Of a stretch of 39,487 nucleotides of DNA, positions 27,501 to 34,951 are shown in pieces. The stretch lies in the NCBI GenBank assembly GCA_910584325.1, contig CAJTZH010000014.1, positions 1 through 39,487 of the forward strand, written 5' to 3'. Made by a program: the position numbers and the translations under genes. The number at the start of each line of letters is the position of its first letter. Position 1 is the first letter of the stretch. Under the pieces are notes generated by a model. That model was not told where the DNA came from, did no database searches, and was given only the letters and a program-made list of their open reading frames with translations. This DNA is from an uncultured Lachnospiraceae bacterium (lineage in GTDB: Bacteria; Bacillota; Clostridia; Lachnospirales; Lachnospiraceae).

Positions 27501-30500
27501 ATTCCCGGATGTGGAATACGGAATATACTGGCTCAAAGAGATAAAGGCGCCGGAAGGGTACGCTGTCACACAGACAGAGCCGGTTCGTATTGTCCTGGAC
27601 GACAATACGGAAAATTTGTATACACAAGATGCGCCGTTTACTGTTTCGGACGACAGAATCCTTCTTTATGTCAATAAATATATAACAGGAACCATGACAA
27701 CGGTACCGAGTGCCGGACTGACAATTGAGAGTACAAATAGCGCTGATAATTATATCCGTACATGGAGTACGGGAAGAATAGCGCAGCTTACGTTATATCT
27801 GGCAGACAATGCAGAGTCGGCAAACAGATTAAATAATACGGGCAAAGGAAATTATATCTATCCGGGAACATTTACGCTGAAGGAGACGAAGGTTCCTTTG
27901 GGTTATCTTGCGGCAAAAGAGGTTACCTTTACTGTTTCGGCTTCCGGTGAGATTACATTTGACGGTACTGCACCGTCCGTATCGGATGCGGAAATCCTCG
28001 GAGGAAATAATCTGATTTTATATGACGCGCCTTGCGGAAGCGTCAGAGTTACAAAAGCTGATGCGGAAAACGCGGCGCTGCTTCTTGACGGTGTGGAATT
28101 CAGCATTTACCGCGCGGCGGATGTTGCAAGTGTCGACAGCGCAAACGACCTTGGAACTCTTTCGGCGGATAAAAAGCCGGTTGCTGTATTGAAAACGGGT
28201 GACAAAGACAAACAATTTGACAAAGGAACGCTGGTGTTTGACAACTTACCGCTGGGAGAGTATGCGCTTTTTGAGACCGGCGTACCGGAAGGGTATCTGC
28301 GTGTCAGCAATAAGTATAACGTAAATATTACTGCCGCGGGGCAGGAGGTTTCTTTGCAGGTTTCCAATATCCATAAAGCTTCGGCAGGCGATATTAAACT
28401 GACAAAGACGGCAAGAACAGGCACAATGCCTCTTGCCGGAGCGGTATTTAAACTTGTCAACGCCAATGACGAAAGCATCGAGGTGGCGACAGGCAGAACC
28501 GACAGTAACGGCGAGGTTACGTTTACGAATGTTTTGTTCGGCACCTATAAGCTGATAGAAGTGATTCCGCCTGACGGTTATTCTATCAGTCTTAAAGACG
28601 TGGATGGTCATACAGGTGACGATTATGTTGTAGACAGTGACGGACATTTTATTACCGTGACCATCAATGAAAAGACTTGTCAGGATATGGACCCCACAGA
28701 TAAGAATTTAGGCTTGCTTGAGATTAATGTAACCGATGATATTGTAAGAGGCGATTTGGAAGTTTTCAAGACAGACAGCAAGAGCGGCGTAGGAATTCCG
28801 CACGTAGAATTTGTTTTAAAGACACAGGACGATTTGTCATATTTCGATCCTGACACAGACACGTTTGCTGCAGGAGAGTATAAATTTACAACAGACACCG
28901 ACGGAAAAATTGTCATTACAGATATTCCGTTTGGAACGTATGTATTGGAAGAGGTTTCCACACCAAACGGATATAAGACCGTTCTTGGTACAGACGAGGC
29001 AAAGCAGACGGTTGTAATTGATAAGGATAACCGGCAGGCAGATATGAAAGCGGCAGCCGCATATGTTACAAATGATGTGCTGACCGCCAAATTTACAATC
29101 CGTAAAATCGGAACGGCGGATAATAAATGGACGGACAATGTGACAGATGCTGTCGACGGTCTGGACGGAGCCGTCTATGATTTGTATTCCGATGAAGCCT
29201 GCAAAAATCTTGTGGCAACAGGTATTACAGGCGCAGACGGAAGATATACGTTTGAAGGTCTGGCATACGGCACATATTACCTGAAGGAAAGCAAGGCCCC
29301 AATCAATTACATGGTTGACCCTGATAAAATGGAAGTTGTTATTCCGGATGACATTTCCATAGATGTTGTAGCGGACGCTATGCAGGACAGAAATGTAGAC
29401 GATGCAGTCGGAAAAGGTTCTCTGATTATTGAGAAGAGAGACGAACTGACAAACGAGCTGCTTTCCGGCGCGACGTTTGAACTTTATGGTCTGGCGGATG
29501 ACCCGGACGGGAAACTGATTGACACAAAGACGACGGATGCCTCGGGTACAGTAACGTTTTCAGATTTGGATTACGGCTACTATATGGTTAAGGAAACAGG
29601 TGTTCCGGCATATTATACGGCCGTGGCGGAAATTGTTGACAGTATTCCGGTCACAGCCGACGAAGTTGACAAAGACGGCAATGTGACCGTGGTTGTCAAG
29701 AACAGAAATATTTCTTTTCAGATTAGCAAGAGAGCCGCGAATACAATTATTGAGCTTGACGGTGCTGAATTAGGTATCTTTGCAGACCAGACGACGGATT
29801 TTGAAGCAACGGCGCCGCTGCTTAGCTGGACTTCATCAGATGAAGCACCGGAGATTATTTATCTGGGGAATACAGGCAGAACGGACAGCAAGCTGTTGCT
29901 TATGCCGGGAACCTACATTTTGGCGGAGCTGAATACGCCTGCCGGATTCTTGAAAGCAAATCCAATGCGCTTTACCGTTGACGATACGGGAGCGGTTACG
30001 CTGCTTGACGCGGGAACTGGTTCGCCTGACGACGGAACGGATAAAAGAACGCCGGGCGCGCTGTTAAATGAAGAGGATTACGCGCTTATTGTTATGTACG
30101 ATAATGAAGATGCAAACAGATGCGTTGCCGTCGGCAAAAAAGAGATTTTAGAGGATGGCTCGTTATCCGCTGCGCAGTTGATCGGAGCAAAGCTAAAGAT
30201 TGTAGACGCGGATAACGAAGAGAAGATACTGGCTTCATGGACGTCACAGGCAGAACCGAGAGTAATTTCCGTCGGAATAGGTAAGGTGCTGCAATATGAA
30301 ACAAATTATCGACTGATTGAAGAAAGCGCGCCGCAGGGATATGTTCTTGCCAAACCGATTCCGTTCCATGTGAAACGGGATGGTACGGTTTCTATCGGAA
30401 CCGTGGAAGAACCGGCAGACAGTCCGTCTGGTGAGGTTTCGCTTTATACGGCTCCGGATGGCGCGGATGTAAGTCTGCTGATAATGAAAGACAGAATTTC

Positions 30501-31659
30501 CGACGGCAGGATTTATATCAGCAAGCAGACTGTTACAGGTGAGGAACTTGCAGGCGCCACATTAGCCGTTTTTGATAAAGAGACAAACGCTAAGATAGAC
30601 GAATGGGTATCAGGAGGCGAGGCGCATGAACTGCGTCTTGGCATAAAGGATACGACGCTTCAGACAGGCAGAACATATATACTGAAAGAACTGGTTGTGC
30701 CGGAAGGTTTTAAACCGGCAGATGATATTGAGTTCCATGTTTTGGCGGATGAAACCGTCAGTACCGCGCCTGGCGCAGGAAGCGTATCGGCAGACGGTAA
30801 GACGCTGATTATGGTGGACGCTTATCGGCAGGCAGTCATTCAGATAAGCAAGAAAGCAGTTGGCGGCAGCGAAGAACTGCAGGGCGCAAAACTTGCCATT
30901 TTGACGGATGACAGTGAGCGCACGGTTGTTGACGAGTGGACCTGCGGCAGCATCAGTCACGAAGTAACCGTTAATGTAGGTGGAAGGTATATTCTGCATG
31001 AGGTGGAAGCACCGGCAGGTTATGCTGTGGCGGAGGATATCCGGTTTAGTGTAGATACGAATAGAACGATTGTATCTGACGGTGAGGTATCGGACGATGG
31101 TATGGTACTAACCATGAGAGACCCATTATGGGATAATTCGGTTTCTCTGAGTAAAAAAGCGGTAGGTGGCACAACGGAGCTTGCGGGTACAAAACTATCT
31201 GTTTTAAACGAAGACGGAAGCGTTGTTGAAACCTGGACCGCAGATAATAAGGCGCATAAAATAACAATCGGTCAAACCGGTGTTTTGAAATACGCATCTG
31301 TTTATATTCTGCATGAGGATGCAGCACCTGATGGGTATCTTACAACGGAAGACATCCGGTTTATTGTAAAATCAGACGGAACAATGGCCGTTATCGGGAA
31401 TGATGGGGGGGTTGTTACGAGTGATAACCTTTCTTCTGACGGCAAAATGCTGACTCTGCGCGACCCGGTTGACCCAACGGCCGATGCCTTTACTGGTGAG
31501 GACGGCGTTCCGAAAACAGGCGACGATACGCCAATTGTACTTTTAATTATCCTTCTTGCCGTCGCGTTTGTGGTGATTGCAGGACTTGCGGTTACTGGCA
31601 GAAAGAAAGAAAAATGGGAAGAGGCAAAGGACGATGCAAACGAGGAAGACAAGAATTAG
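21526..31659 (+). CDS. Giant wall-anchored surface protein with CnaB/SpaA repeats
   Basis: A 3377-residue exported protein. A signal peptide runs to about residue 37 (VEVLAA|E). Residues 38 to about 903 form some six beta-rich modules with a recurring 'WTITVN...ITDYLPEDYEI' pattern, like adhesin or backbone domains. From 904 to about 3317 come 21 tandem CnaB/SpaA modules averaging 115 residues, most with a strand-A Lys, an 'L-x-GA' turn and 'Y-x-L-x-E-x-x-x-P-x-[GY]Y'. Then comes VPKTGD at 3328-3333, a membrane helix and a short charged tail, so sortase should link it to the wall. Intramolecular isopeptide bonds are likely by family knowledge. The role is probably adhesion or a long stalk. 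GAAGGGTG precedes ATG 21526. No sortase gene lies in this window. No internal stop or frameshift is present. Confidence 0.93.
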   Translation: MKRISRRIISVLMALIMIVGIIADLHWGFSAVEVLAAEYEAVINNSSSYLTIGGQTISPGHNTVDFSKGSYPFEIYLQWSIGNGNPLNVGDTIRVKLPDEIAFENVLRGTQTVSGIEAGTYTIENGYLTITLTQPIASNAQGINQLKGTLNNDILSNLENGEYNFSIFDKSYTINVQNQTKASSLNISKYTKSDTYDSQKGYDYVVEVSSTGTNSGITLRDYFGTDMELTSGVTVTSSIPGKTVTGSLSGSSQSGFTYTVDPDYVMSDGERLYFNYSAKVPDRIFESFNGSLNVKNTATVKSTESDEKSSEVTKYLSRNLVTKNAQLSADGQSVHWTITVNGNNPIDISGAVITDYLPEDYEITSDIVMTSSKGGTVVIPNDGRGFSYTFPNGSNGSYTIRFTTSVDTSGIPVVTGGNTKPNKAQLTLDNKTYDSNEAYVYIPGIPNFHTKKAVSYEVATIDGKDVGVIHWVNTITVPDPAVCPLVDFVFYDNGASWQQATQKVRDGSLSVTYNGADVAASNYRFQAFNNANTFQIDFGNYFAGAKKDDKIVIAYDTYFDLVSYETWIYNYSQVKLDNRNVSEANDSYKFVPLISKSIVQTQDISQGMNKVFKWCVKIDLSNYGALPDTLIFKDILPENQVLVPNTVELWNSMWWDGSPQKISGVVTDDGSFSVEIGKAQLNDKKEAFGNFVYLHYDTTFDDISGFLMGGSKTYTNTAEVHDKATDALIDKASASTGTVTPPENKAVDKRLVLYNDYTAGFVYYAIDVNTAGLKYLKEDGEKLKLTDKLGNALSYMVGSLKVYTDPEHKTLMDSDLYTLSYDKDTNTFVVLLPDETPCYITYTAKVTISKDKYPTFSSNPSDPNYAGNDVTLEGQGSNKVSDNVTLSGNVANTTGVINYNHASISLYKSDIVNFASGLPGAEYTARITAIWENGTWIQATDEELAKRKIENSVISRKTDSNGWITFSPLRYDFLYEISETTAPDGYQVNSDVVYIYFVGIDNSDFKTALAGVAAYAGHEIIEVKRDANDTSNDDLYYEMLVHDKKLPKKLKYIQISKQASFGKTAELEGAVLRLKDNTGNVIAEWTTGSSSRKFYLFEEGIDENDYDEVLLKPNIDYTLEEIAAPSGYTVAAPVAFRVDDSGHISKTGSNTLVMKDNRAIYINKVDSDGNSLSGASLAVYQGSTLITEFTTNGSAHRLEVTADGSGNTLRPGVTYTLRETAAPSGHKAIGDITFSVDNNGVIRANGLNGEVSANGFTMTVTDKTLVALKVVKQDTNSNPLPGAEFQIEYSDGTLAKPNTFVTNDKGEILIDELTYGDYMLVETKAPAGYNIISEKTPITLGGSGANAVPVIGGTATKTIANSRILNEKGHIRITKSSGGDVLSGAVFTLKNAAGTAPYSAVATTNGSGIAEFLDVPYGTYVLTEKNAPYGYAFTAGDSYSTTDTHGVLTSTAGNPSCSVTLNDMTGSSFGVTNTFEISATNTRLSGSLRFNKVDADGNGVAGAEFTLTDNNDAAKTYTATSTAAGQVEFLNLPFGTYTLTETSIPAYYKGWIRGDKGIQVTVNSETEITLSDIVNTKLRVAIDKRTLLGTTTLSGAELGIYAQTDTGYTNPLLTWTTGAEPVFFELGSVTTQMGDVRYIAPGITYVLHEINPPANYKRAADITFTVDYDSSARTAQITSAGNIENGVLVMRDEPVGTLRLLKKDSTINAAGENDPLEGAVFELYRVSDDGSTTRITEGSAASYVGADGNTYTNVYVSDAGGAINVPALSYGTYEFKEVCPPKDYIVTNESTTFVLSSDLEEQIVYNAKEVEKRGTIEIIKKDADNPDIFLKDARFDLYRYNSAGDLEFVAGSTTDSGGTIQFQEFPYGTYDVVETGLPKDYRIFLEDNNFGVEITDSKGTHHTGARINEDDGRLHFELTIDENTTGQFTGGKVVVSVGNVKKHRSFYVKKTGNDLAGAGLLGAEFALYTDEKCNESDKVGKTVVTDGNGIAIFPDVEYGIYWLKEIKAPEGYAVTQTEPVRIVLDDNTENLYTQDAPFTVSDDRILLYVNKYITGTMTTVPSAGLTIESTNSADNYIRTWSTGRIAQLTLYLADNAESANRLNNTGKGNYIYPGTFTLKETKVPLGYLAAKEVTFTVSASGEITFDGTAPSVSDAEILGGNNLILYDAPCGSVRVTKADAENAALLLDGVEFSIYRAADVASVDSANDLGTLSADKKPVAVLKTGDKDKQFDKGTLVFDNLPLGEYALFETGVPEGYLRVSNKYNVNITAAGQEVSLQVSNIHKASAGDIKLTKTARTGTMPLAGAVFKLVNANDESIEVATGRTDSNGEVTFTNVLFGTYKLIEVIPPDGYSISLKDVDGHTGDDYVVDSDGHFITVTINEKTCQDMDPTDKNLGLLEINVTDDIVRGDLEVFKTDSKSGVGIPHVEFVLKTQDDLSYFDPDTDTFAAGEYKFTTDTDGKIVITDIPFGTYVLEEVSTPNGYKTVLGTDEAKQTVVIDKDNRQADMKAAAAYVTNDVLTAKFTIRKIGTADNKWTDNVTDAVDGLDGAVYDLYSDEACKNLVATGITGADGRYTFEGLAYGTYYLKESKAPINYMVDPDKMEVVIPDDISIDVVADAMQDRNVDDAVGKGSLIIEKRDELTNELLSGATFELYGLADDPDGKLIDTKTTDASGTVTFSDLDYGYYMVKETGVPAYYTAVAEIVDSIPVTADEVDKDGNVTVVVKNRNISFQISKRAANTIIELDGAELGIFADQTTDFEATAPLLSWTSSDEAPEIIYLGNTGRTDSKLLLMPGTYILAELNTPAGFLKANPMRFTVDDTGAVTLLDAGTGSPDDGTDKRTPGALLNEEDYALIVMYDNEDANRCVAVGKKEILEDGSLSAAQLIGAKLKIVDADNEEKILASWTSQAEPRVISVGIGKVLQYETNYRLIEESAPQGYVLAKPIPFHVKRDGTVSIGTVEEPADSPSGEVSLYTAPDGADVSLLIMKDRISDGRIYISKQTVTGEELAGATLAVFDKETNAKIDEWVSGGEAHELRLGIKDTTLQTGRTYILKELVVPEGFKPADDIEFHVLADETVSTAPGAGSVSADGKTLIMVDAYRQAVIQISKKAVGGSEELQGAKLAILTDDSERTVVDEWTCGSISHEVTVNVGGRYILHEVEAPAGYAVAEDIRFSVDTNRTIVSDGEVSDDGMVLTMRDPLWDNSVSLSKKAVGGTTELAGTKLSVLNEDGSVVETWTADNKAHKITIGQTGVLKYASVYILHEDAAPDGYLTTEDIRFIVKSDGTMAVIGNDGGVVTSDNLSSDGKMLTLRDPVDPTADAFTGEDGVPKTGDDTPIVLLIILLAVAFVVIAGLAVTGRKKEKWEEAKDDANEEDKN
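24235..31476 (+). repeat. 21 tandem CnaB/SpaA protein modules, two subtypes
   Basis: Module starts (residue numbers) are about 904, 1052, 1160, 1266, 1369, 1486, 1580, 1696, 1814, 1945, 2046, 2171, 2288, 2409, 2521, 2631, 2729, 2866, 2995, 3103 and 3205. Type A modules (1, 4-6, 8-10, 12-16) mostly have 'G-x-[YF]-x-x-x-E' and, in most cases, end in an Asn strand. Type B modules (2, 3, 7, 11, 17-21) have a 'W-T-x-G' strand, a 'Y-x-L-x-E' strand, 'i-x-F-x-V-d' and a final '[ML]-x-D'. DNA identity between modules is low, so this is old divergence. Confidence 0.8.
31405..31411 (+). repeat. G7 homopolymer tract in the adhesin gene
   Basis: Seven G bases encode Gly-Gly and part of Val at residues 3294-3296, just upstream of the wall anchor. 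Loss of one G would meet TGA at 31451; gain of one would meet TGA at 31422. Either change would remove the sorting signal. Confidence 0.7.
31507..31656 (+). other. Cell-wall sorting signal of the adhesin
   Basis: VPKTGD (LPXTG-like) is followed by the hydrophobic helix PIVLLIILLAVAFVVIAGLA, then TGRKKEK and an acidic tail. The basic cluster after the helix would stop transfer. A tail richer in Asp/Glu than usual follows the basic stop. Confidence 0.85.
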
Positions 31660-31708
31660 CAGCGCGCCATGCATACACGATGGGCAATACGCAGAAGAGG
31701 ATATAACA

Positions 31709-33547
31709 ATGGAGTTTCTTCCGATTAGTAAACAGGATATGGATAAGAGAGGGTGGACGCAATGCGATTTCATCTATGTGACAGGCGACGCCTATGTGGA
31801 CCATCCCTCTTTCGGTCACGCCATTATCAGCCGGACGCTTGAGGCATTCGGCTATAAGGTAGGAATCATTGCCCAGCCGGACTGGCGAGATAAAAACAGT
31901 GTAACAAGCCTTGGAAAACCAAGGCTTGGTTTTTTGGTGTCCGCGGGGAATATGGATTCGATGGTGAACCACTATACAGTCAATAAAAAGAAACGGCGTA
32001 AGGACGCCTATTCACCGGGAGGCATGGTGGGTTTAAGACCTGATTACGCAACAGTTGTGTACTGTAATTTGATTAAGCAGACGTACAAAGACGTTCCGAT
32101 TATTATCGGCGGTGTGGAGGCTAGCCTTCGCAGGCTTTCGCATTACGACTACTGGTCGGACAAGGTGAAACGTTCCGTTCTTGTAGACAGCGGCGCGGAT
32201 ATTCTTTCTTACGGCATGGGGGAGCGTTCTGTCGTGGAGATAGCCGACGCGCTTGAGAGTGGTCTTTGTGTCTCGGATATTACATTTGTCAAAGGAACGG
32301 TTTATAAGGCGAAAACAACAGAAAATCTCTGTGATTTTATTAAATTGCCGGACTTTGACGCGGTCCTTACGGATAAGAGAATATTTGCGGAAAGTTTTCG
32401 CATTCAGAATGATAATACGGATTTTGTAACGGCGAAAACGCTGGTCGAAAAATATAAAGAAAAACTCTATGTGGTGCAGAATCCGCCTGCGGCTCCGCTT
32501 TCGACCGAGGAGATGGACAGGACGTACGATTTGGACTATATGCGGGATTATCACCCTGTTTATAAGAAAAGGGGCGGCATTCCTGCGCTGTCGGAGGTTA
32601 AATTTTCTCTTACAAGCAGCAGAGGGTGTTTTGGAAGCTGCAGTTTTTGCTCGTTGTCATTTCATGAGGGGCGGGTAGTGCAGGCGAGAAGCCATGAGTC
32701 TATTTTGAAGGAAGCCGTTCAAATGACGGAAGATAAGGATTTTAAGGGATATATTCATGATGTGGGCGGACCGACGGCAAATTTCCGGCATCCTTCCTGC
32801 AAAAAACAGCTGACAAAGGGAACCTGTCAGGGCAGACAGTGTCTGTTTCCGGCACCTTGTCCGAATTTGACAGTGTCGCATCAGGATTATATTGCTCTTT
32901 TACAAAAACTGCGAAATCTCCCGAAAGTAAAGAAAGTGTTTATCCGCTCGGGCATCCGCTTTGATTACTGTATGGCGGATAAGGACGATATTTTTTTACG
33001 GGAGCTCTGCGCGCATCATATCAGCGGACAGCTCCGCACGGCGCCGGAGCATGTGAGTGATACGGTTCTTACGCTGATGGGAAAACCCAAAAACAGCGTT
33101 TATCAGAGTTTTTTAAAACGGTATGAACGCATCAATAAAAAGACGGGTAAAGAACAATATGTCGTGCCGTATCTGATGTCGTCCCATCCGGGTTCCGGAC
33201 TTTTAGAGGCGGTCTGTCTTGCGGAGTATGTGCGCGATATGGGGTATATTCCCGAGCAGGTTCAGGATTTTTATCCGACGCCGGGAACAGTTTCTACCTG
33301 CATGTATTATACGGGTCTTGACCCGCGCACAATGAAGCATGTCTATGTTGCAAGGACGCCTCACGAAAAGAATATGCAGCGTGCGCTTATCCAGTATAAG
33401 AATCCAAAAAATTACGAACTGGTGAAAGAAGCATTGCTAAAATGCGCAAGAAGTGATTTAATAGGATTTGATAAAACATGTCTGATTGCGCCAAGACAGT
33501 TTGCAAAGAATAAAAGAAAAACAGACAAGAAGGGTGTAAAACGATGA
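31709..33547 (+). CDS. YgiQ-family radical SAM protein
   Basis: A 612-residue YgiQ/UPF0313 protein. The N-terminal B12-like/Rossmann region includes CDFIYVTGDAYVDHPSFGHA, GGVEASLRRLSHYDYWS and a conserved Asp-rich segment. The radical SAM cluster is SSRGCFGSCSFCSLSFHEGR near 310-330 (CxxxCxxC). RTAPEHVSD near 441 and DFYPTPGTVSTCMYYTG near 520 are typical of the family. The reaction is not established. The reading frame extends further upstream into the adhesin gene, but ATG 31709 with AGAGG 8 bases before is the supported start. It is 49 bases after the adhesin stop, so readthrough from that gene is possible. Confidence 0.9.
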   Translation: MEFLPISKQDMDKRGWTQCDFIYVTGDAYVDHPSFGHAIISRTLEAFGYKVGIIAQPDWRDKNSVTSLGKPRLGFLVSAGNMDSMVNHYTVNKKKRRKDAYSPGGMVGLRPDYATVVYCNLIKQTYKDVPIIIGGVEASLRRLSHYDYWSDKVKRSVLVDSGADILSYGMGERSVVEIADALESGLCVSDITFVKGTVYKAKTTENLCDFIKLPDFDAVLTDKRIFAESFRIQNDNTDFVTAKTLVEKYKEKLYVVQNPPAAPLSTEEMDRTYDLDYMRDYHPVYKKRGGIPALSEVKFSLTSSRGCFGSCSFCSLSFHEGRVVQARSHESILKEAVQMTEDKDFKGYIHDVGGPTANFRHPSCKKQLTKGTCQGRQCLFPAPCPNLTVSHQDYIALLQKLRNLPKVKKVFIRSGIRFDYCMADKDDIFLRELCAHHISGQLRTAPEHVSDTVLTLMGKPKNSVYQSFLKRYERINKKTGKEQYVVPYLMSSHPGSGLLEAVCLAEYVRDMGYIPEQVQDFYPTPGTVSTCMYYTGLDPRTMKHVYVARTPHEKNMQRALIQYKNPKNYELVKEALLKCARSDLIGFDKTCLIAPRQFAKNKRKTDKKGVKR

Positions 33548-34314
33548 ATATAGCCATTGTTACAGGAGCTTCTTCAGGACTTGGAAGAGAGTTTGCGCTT
33601 CAGATTGCAGACCGGTACAAAAAACTGGACGAACTATGGGTGCTTGCAAGAAGAAAAGAGCTTTTAGAAGCGTTGTCAAACGAGGTTTCCATGAAGCTTC
33701 GCGTTTTTGATATGGATTTGACAAGCGAAGATGATTTTGCTGCGTTTGCGCAGGAATTATCGGATGTAAAACCGAGTGTGAGGATGCTGGTAAACAGCGC
33801 GGGATTTGGTTTTCTCTCGGAGTTCGCCAACGGGGAGCGAACGATTTGGGAAGACATGATTGACTTAAACTGCAAGAGTCTGACAAGGATGACGCATGCG
33901 GTACTTCCATATATGAAACCGGGAGCGCGCATTTTAAACGTTGCTTCTTCGGCGGCGTTTGTGCCGCAGCCTGGATTTAATGTCTATGCGGCAAGTAAAG
34001 CGTATGTGTTAAGTTTTTCACGGGCGCTTCACAGTGAACTGAAAAAACGACAGATTACGGTGACGGCGGTCTGCCCGGGGCCTGTGAGAACGGGGTTTTT
34101 TAAGGTTGCGGACCCGAATCAGGAGACGGCTTTTTTTAAGAAACTGATGATGGCGGAGCCAAGAAACGTTGTATTTAAGGCGCTGGACGACGCAAGGTTT
34201 GGAAAAGAGCTGTCAATCTTCGGCAATACTATGAAAGCGTTTCGTCTTATCAGCAAAATGCTTCCGCATAAACTCTTTATCAATGGTATGCGCTATATTG
34301 ACTGTATGAAGTAG
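33544..34314 (+). CDS. Short-chain dehydrogenase/reductase
   Basis: A 256-residue classical SDR oxidoreductase. The NAD(P)-binding motif is TGASSGLGREFA at 7-18, with NSAGFG near 84 and the active-site Ser in NVASSAAF near 137. YAASK near 150-154 carries the catalytic Tyr and Lys. The CPGPVRTGFF segment is standard. The substrate is not predictable; the type resembles DltE/YqjQ-like lipid or 3-ketoacyl reductases. It overlaps the radical SAM gene by 4 bases (ATGA), with AAGGG upstream, so the two are cotranscribed. Confidence 0.9.
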   Translation: MNIAIVTGASSGLGREFALQIADRYKKLDELWVLARRKELLEALSNEVSMKLRVFDMDLTSEDDFAAFAQELSDVKPSVRMLVNSAGFGFLSEFANGERTIWEDMIDLNCKSLTRMTHAVLPYMKPGARILNVASSAAFVPQPGFNVYAASKAYVLSFSRALHSELKKRQITVTAVCPGPVRTGFFKVADPNQETAFFKKLMMAEPRNVVFKALDDARFGKELSIFGNTMKAFRLISKMLPHKLFINGMRYIDCMK

Positions 34315-34366
34315 AAACGTTATAGAATGCGAAAGCATTCATAACAGAAACGTTATAGAATGCGAA
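34314..34366 (+). repeat. Hairpin repeat, family 2 (direct repeat with GAAA loop)
   Basis: An exact 20-base unit (34314-34333 and 34347-34366) occurs twice, 33 bases apart. The first copy folds as GTTAT-A-GAATGC, loop GAAA, GCATTC-ATAAC, an 11-bp stem with one bulged A. The second copy has a shorter, imperfect right arm, GTATT-AAC. It fills most of the 72-base gap between the SDR stop and the next ribosome-binding site. Confidence 0.75.
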
Positions 34367-34386
34367 GTATTAACAGGAGGAAAAAG

Positions 34387-34950
34387 ATGACAGAACGGGC
34401 AGAAAAAGGGACTTACGGATATGTGGATTACCAGAAACAAAAACTTTTATTTAAGACGCTCGGGGAATTTTTAGCGGTATCGTTTATTTTTTGCGGCGGA
34501 TATCTTATTTGTGGAACAAAGAATAATATTTGCACGGTGATTGCGATTGTGCTGGTTCTTCCTGCGGTCAGAAGTCTGGTTCGGTATCTGATGTTTGTGA
34601 AAGCAGCGTCTCCCGATAAAGAGCAATACGGGCTTCTTTTGGGGAAAACGGCAGGTTTCCCGCTCCTTTCAGATTGTATTACGACCTGCCGCTCCAAAAA
34701 CGTTTATGTCCGGTTTGCGGTTGTGACCGATACGATGATATATTGTTATGCCAAGGACTGTGTGCTGATTGCGGCAGATTTTGAGAGTGGGATTTCTGAG
34801 TTTATCGCCTCCTGCGGCGATACCGTCGGCGTCAAGCTTTATACGGAATTTGATTTGTTTTTGAAACGGGTGGCGGCGCTGCATTCTGTGGAGAATAAAG
34901 AGAAAAAAATTGAGCGGATTAAAAATGATTTTTTAATTCTGGTATTATAA
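34387..34950 (+). CDS. Small membrane protein of unknown function
   Basis: A 187-residue protein starting MTERAEKGTYGYVDYQKQ. Two adjacent hydrophobic segments (about 27-43 and 47-63) form a membrane hairpin. A cytoplasmic C-terminal domain of about 120 residues follows, with VYVRFAVVTDTMIYCYAKDC and a basic end (EKKIERIKNDF). I do not recognise the family. ATG 34387 is chosen because AGGAGG lies 6 bases before it; an earlier ATG at 34360 falls within the hairpin repeat. The following pseudouridine synthase gene begins 1 base after its stop. Confidence 0.7.
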   Translation: MTERAEKGTYGYVDYQKQKLLFKTLGEFLAVSFIFCGGYLICGTKNNICTVIAIVLVLPAVRSLVRYLMFVKAASPDKEQYGLLLGKTAGFPLLSDCITTCRSKNVYVRFAVVTDTMIYCYAKDCVLIAADFESGISEFIASCGDTVGVKLYTEFDLFLKRVAALHSVENKEKKIERIKNDFLILVL

Positions 34951-34951
34951 A

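Noticed and set aside
31577..31708. Upstream extension of the radical SAM gene overlapping the adhesin end
   Set aside because: The extra residues are basic and unlike the family, and ATG 31709 has a well-spaced ribosome-binding site.
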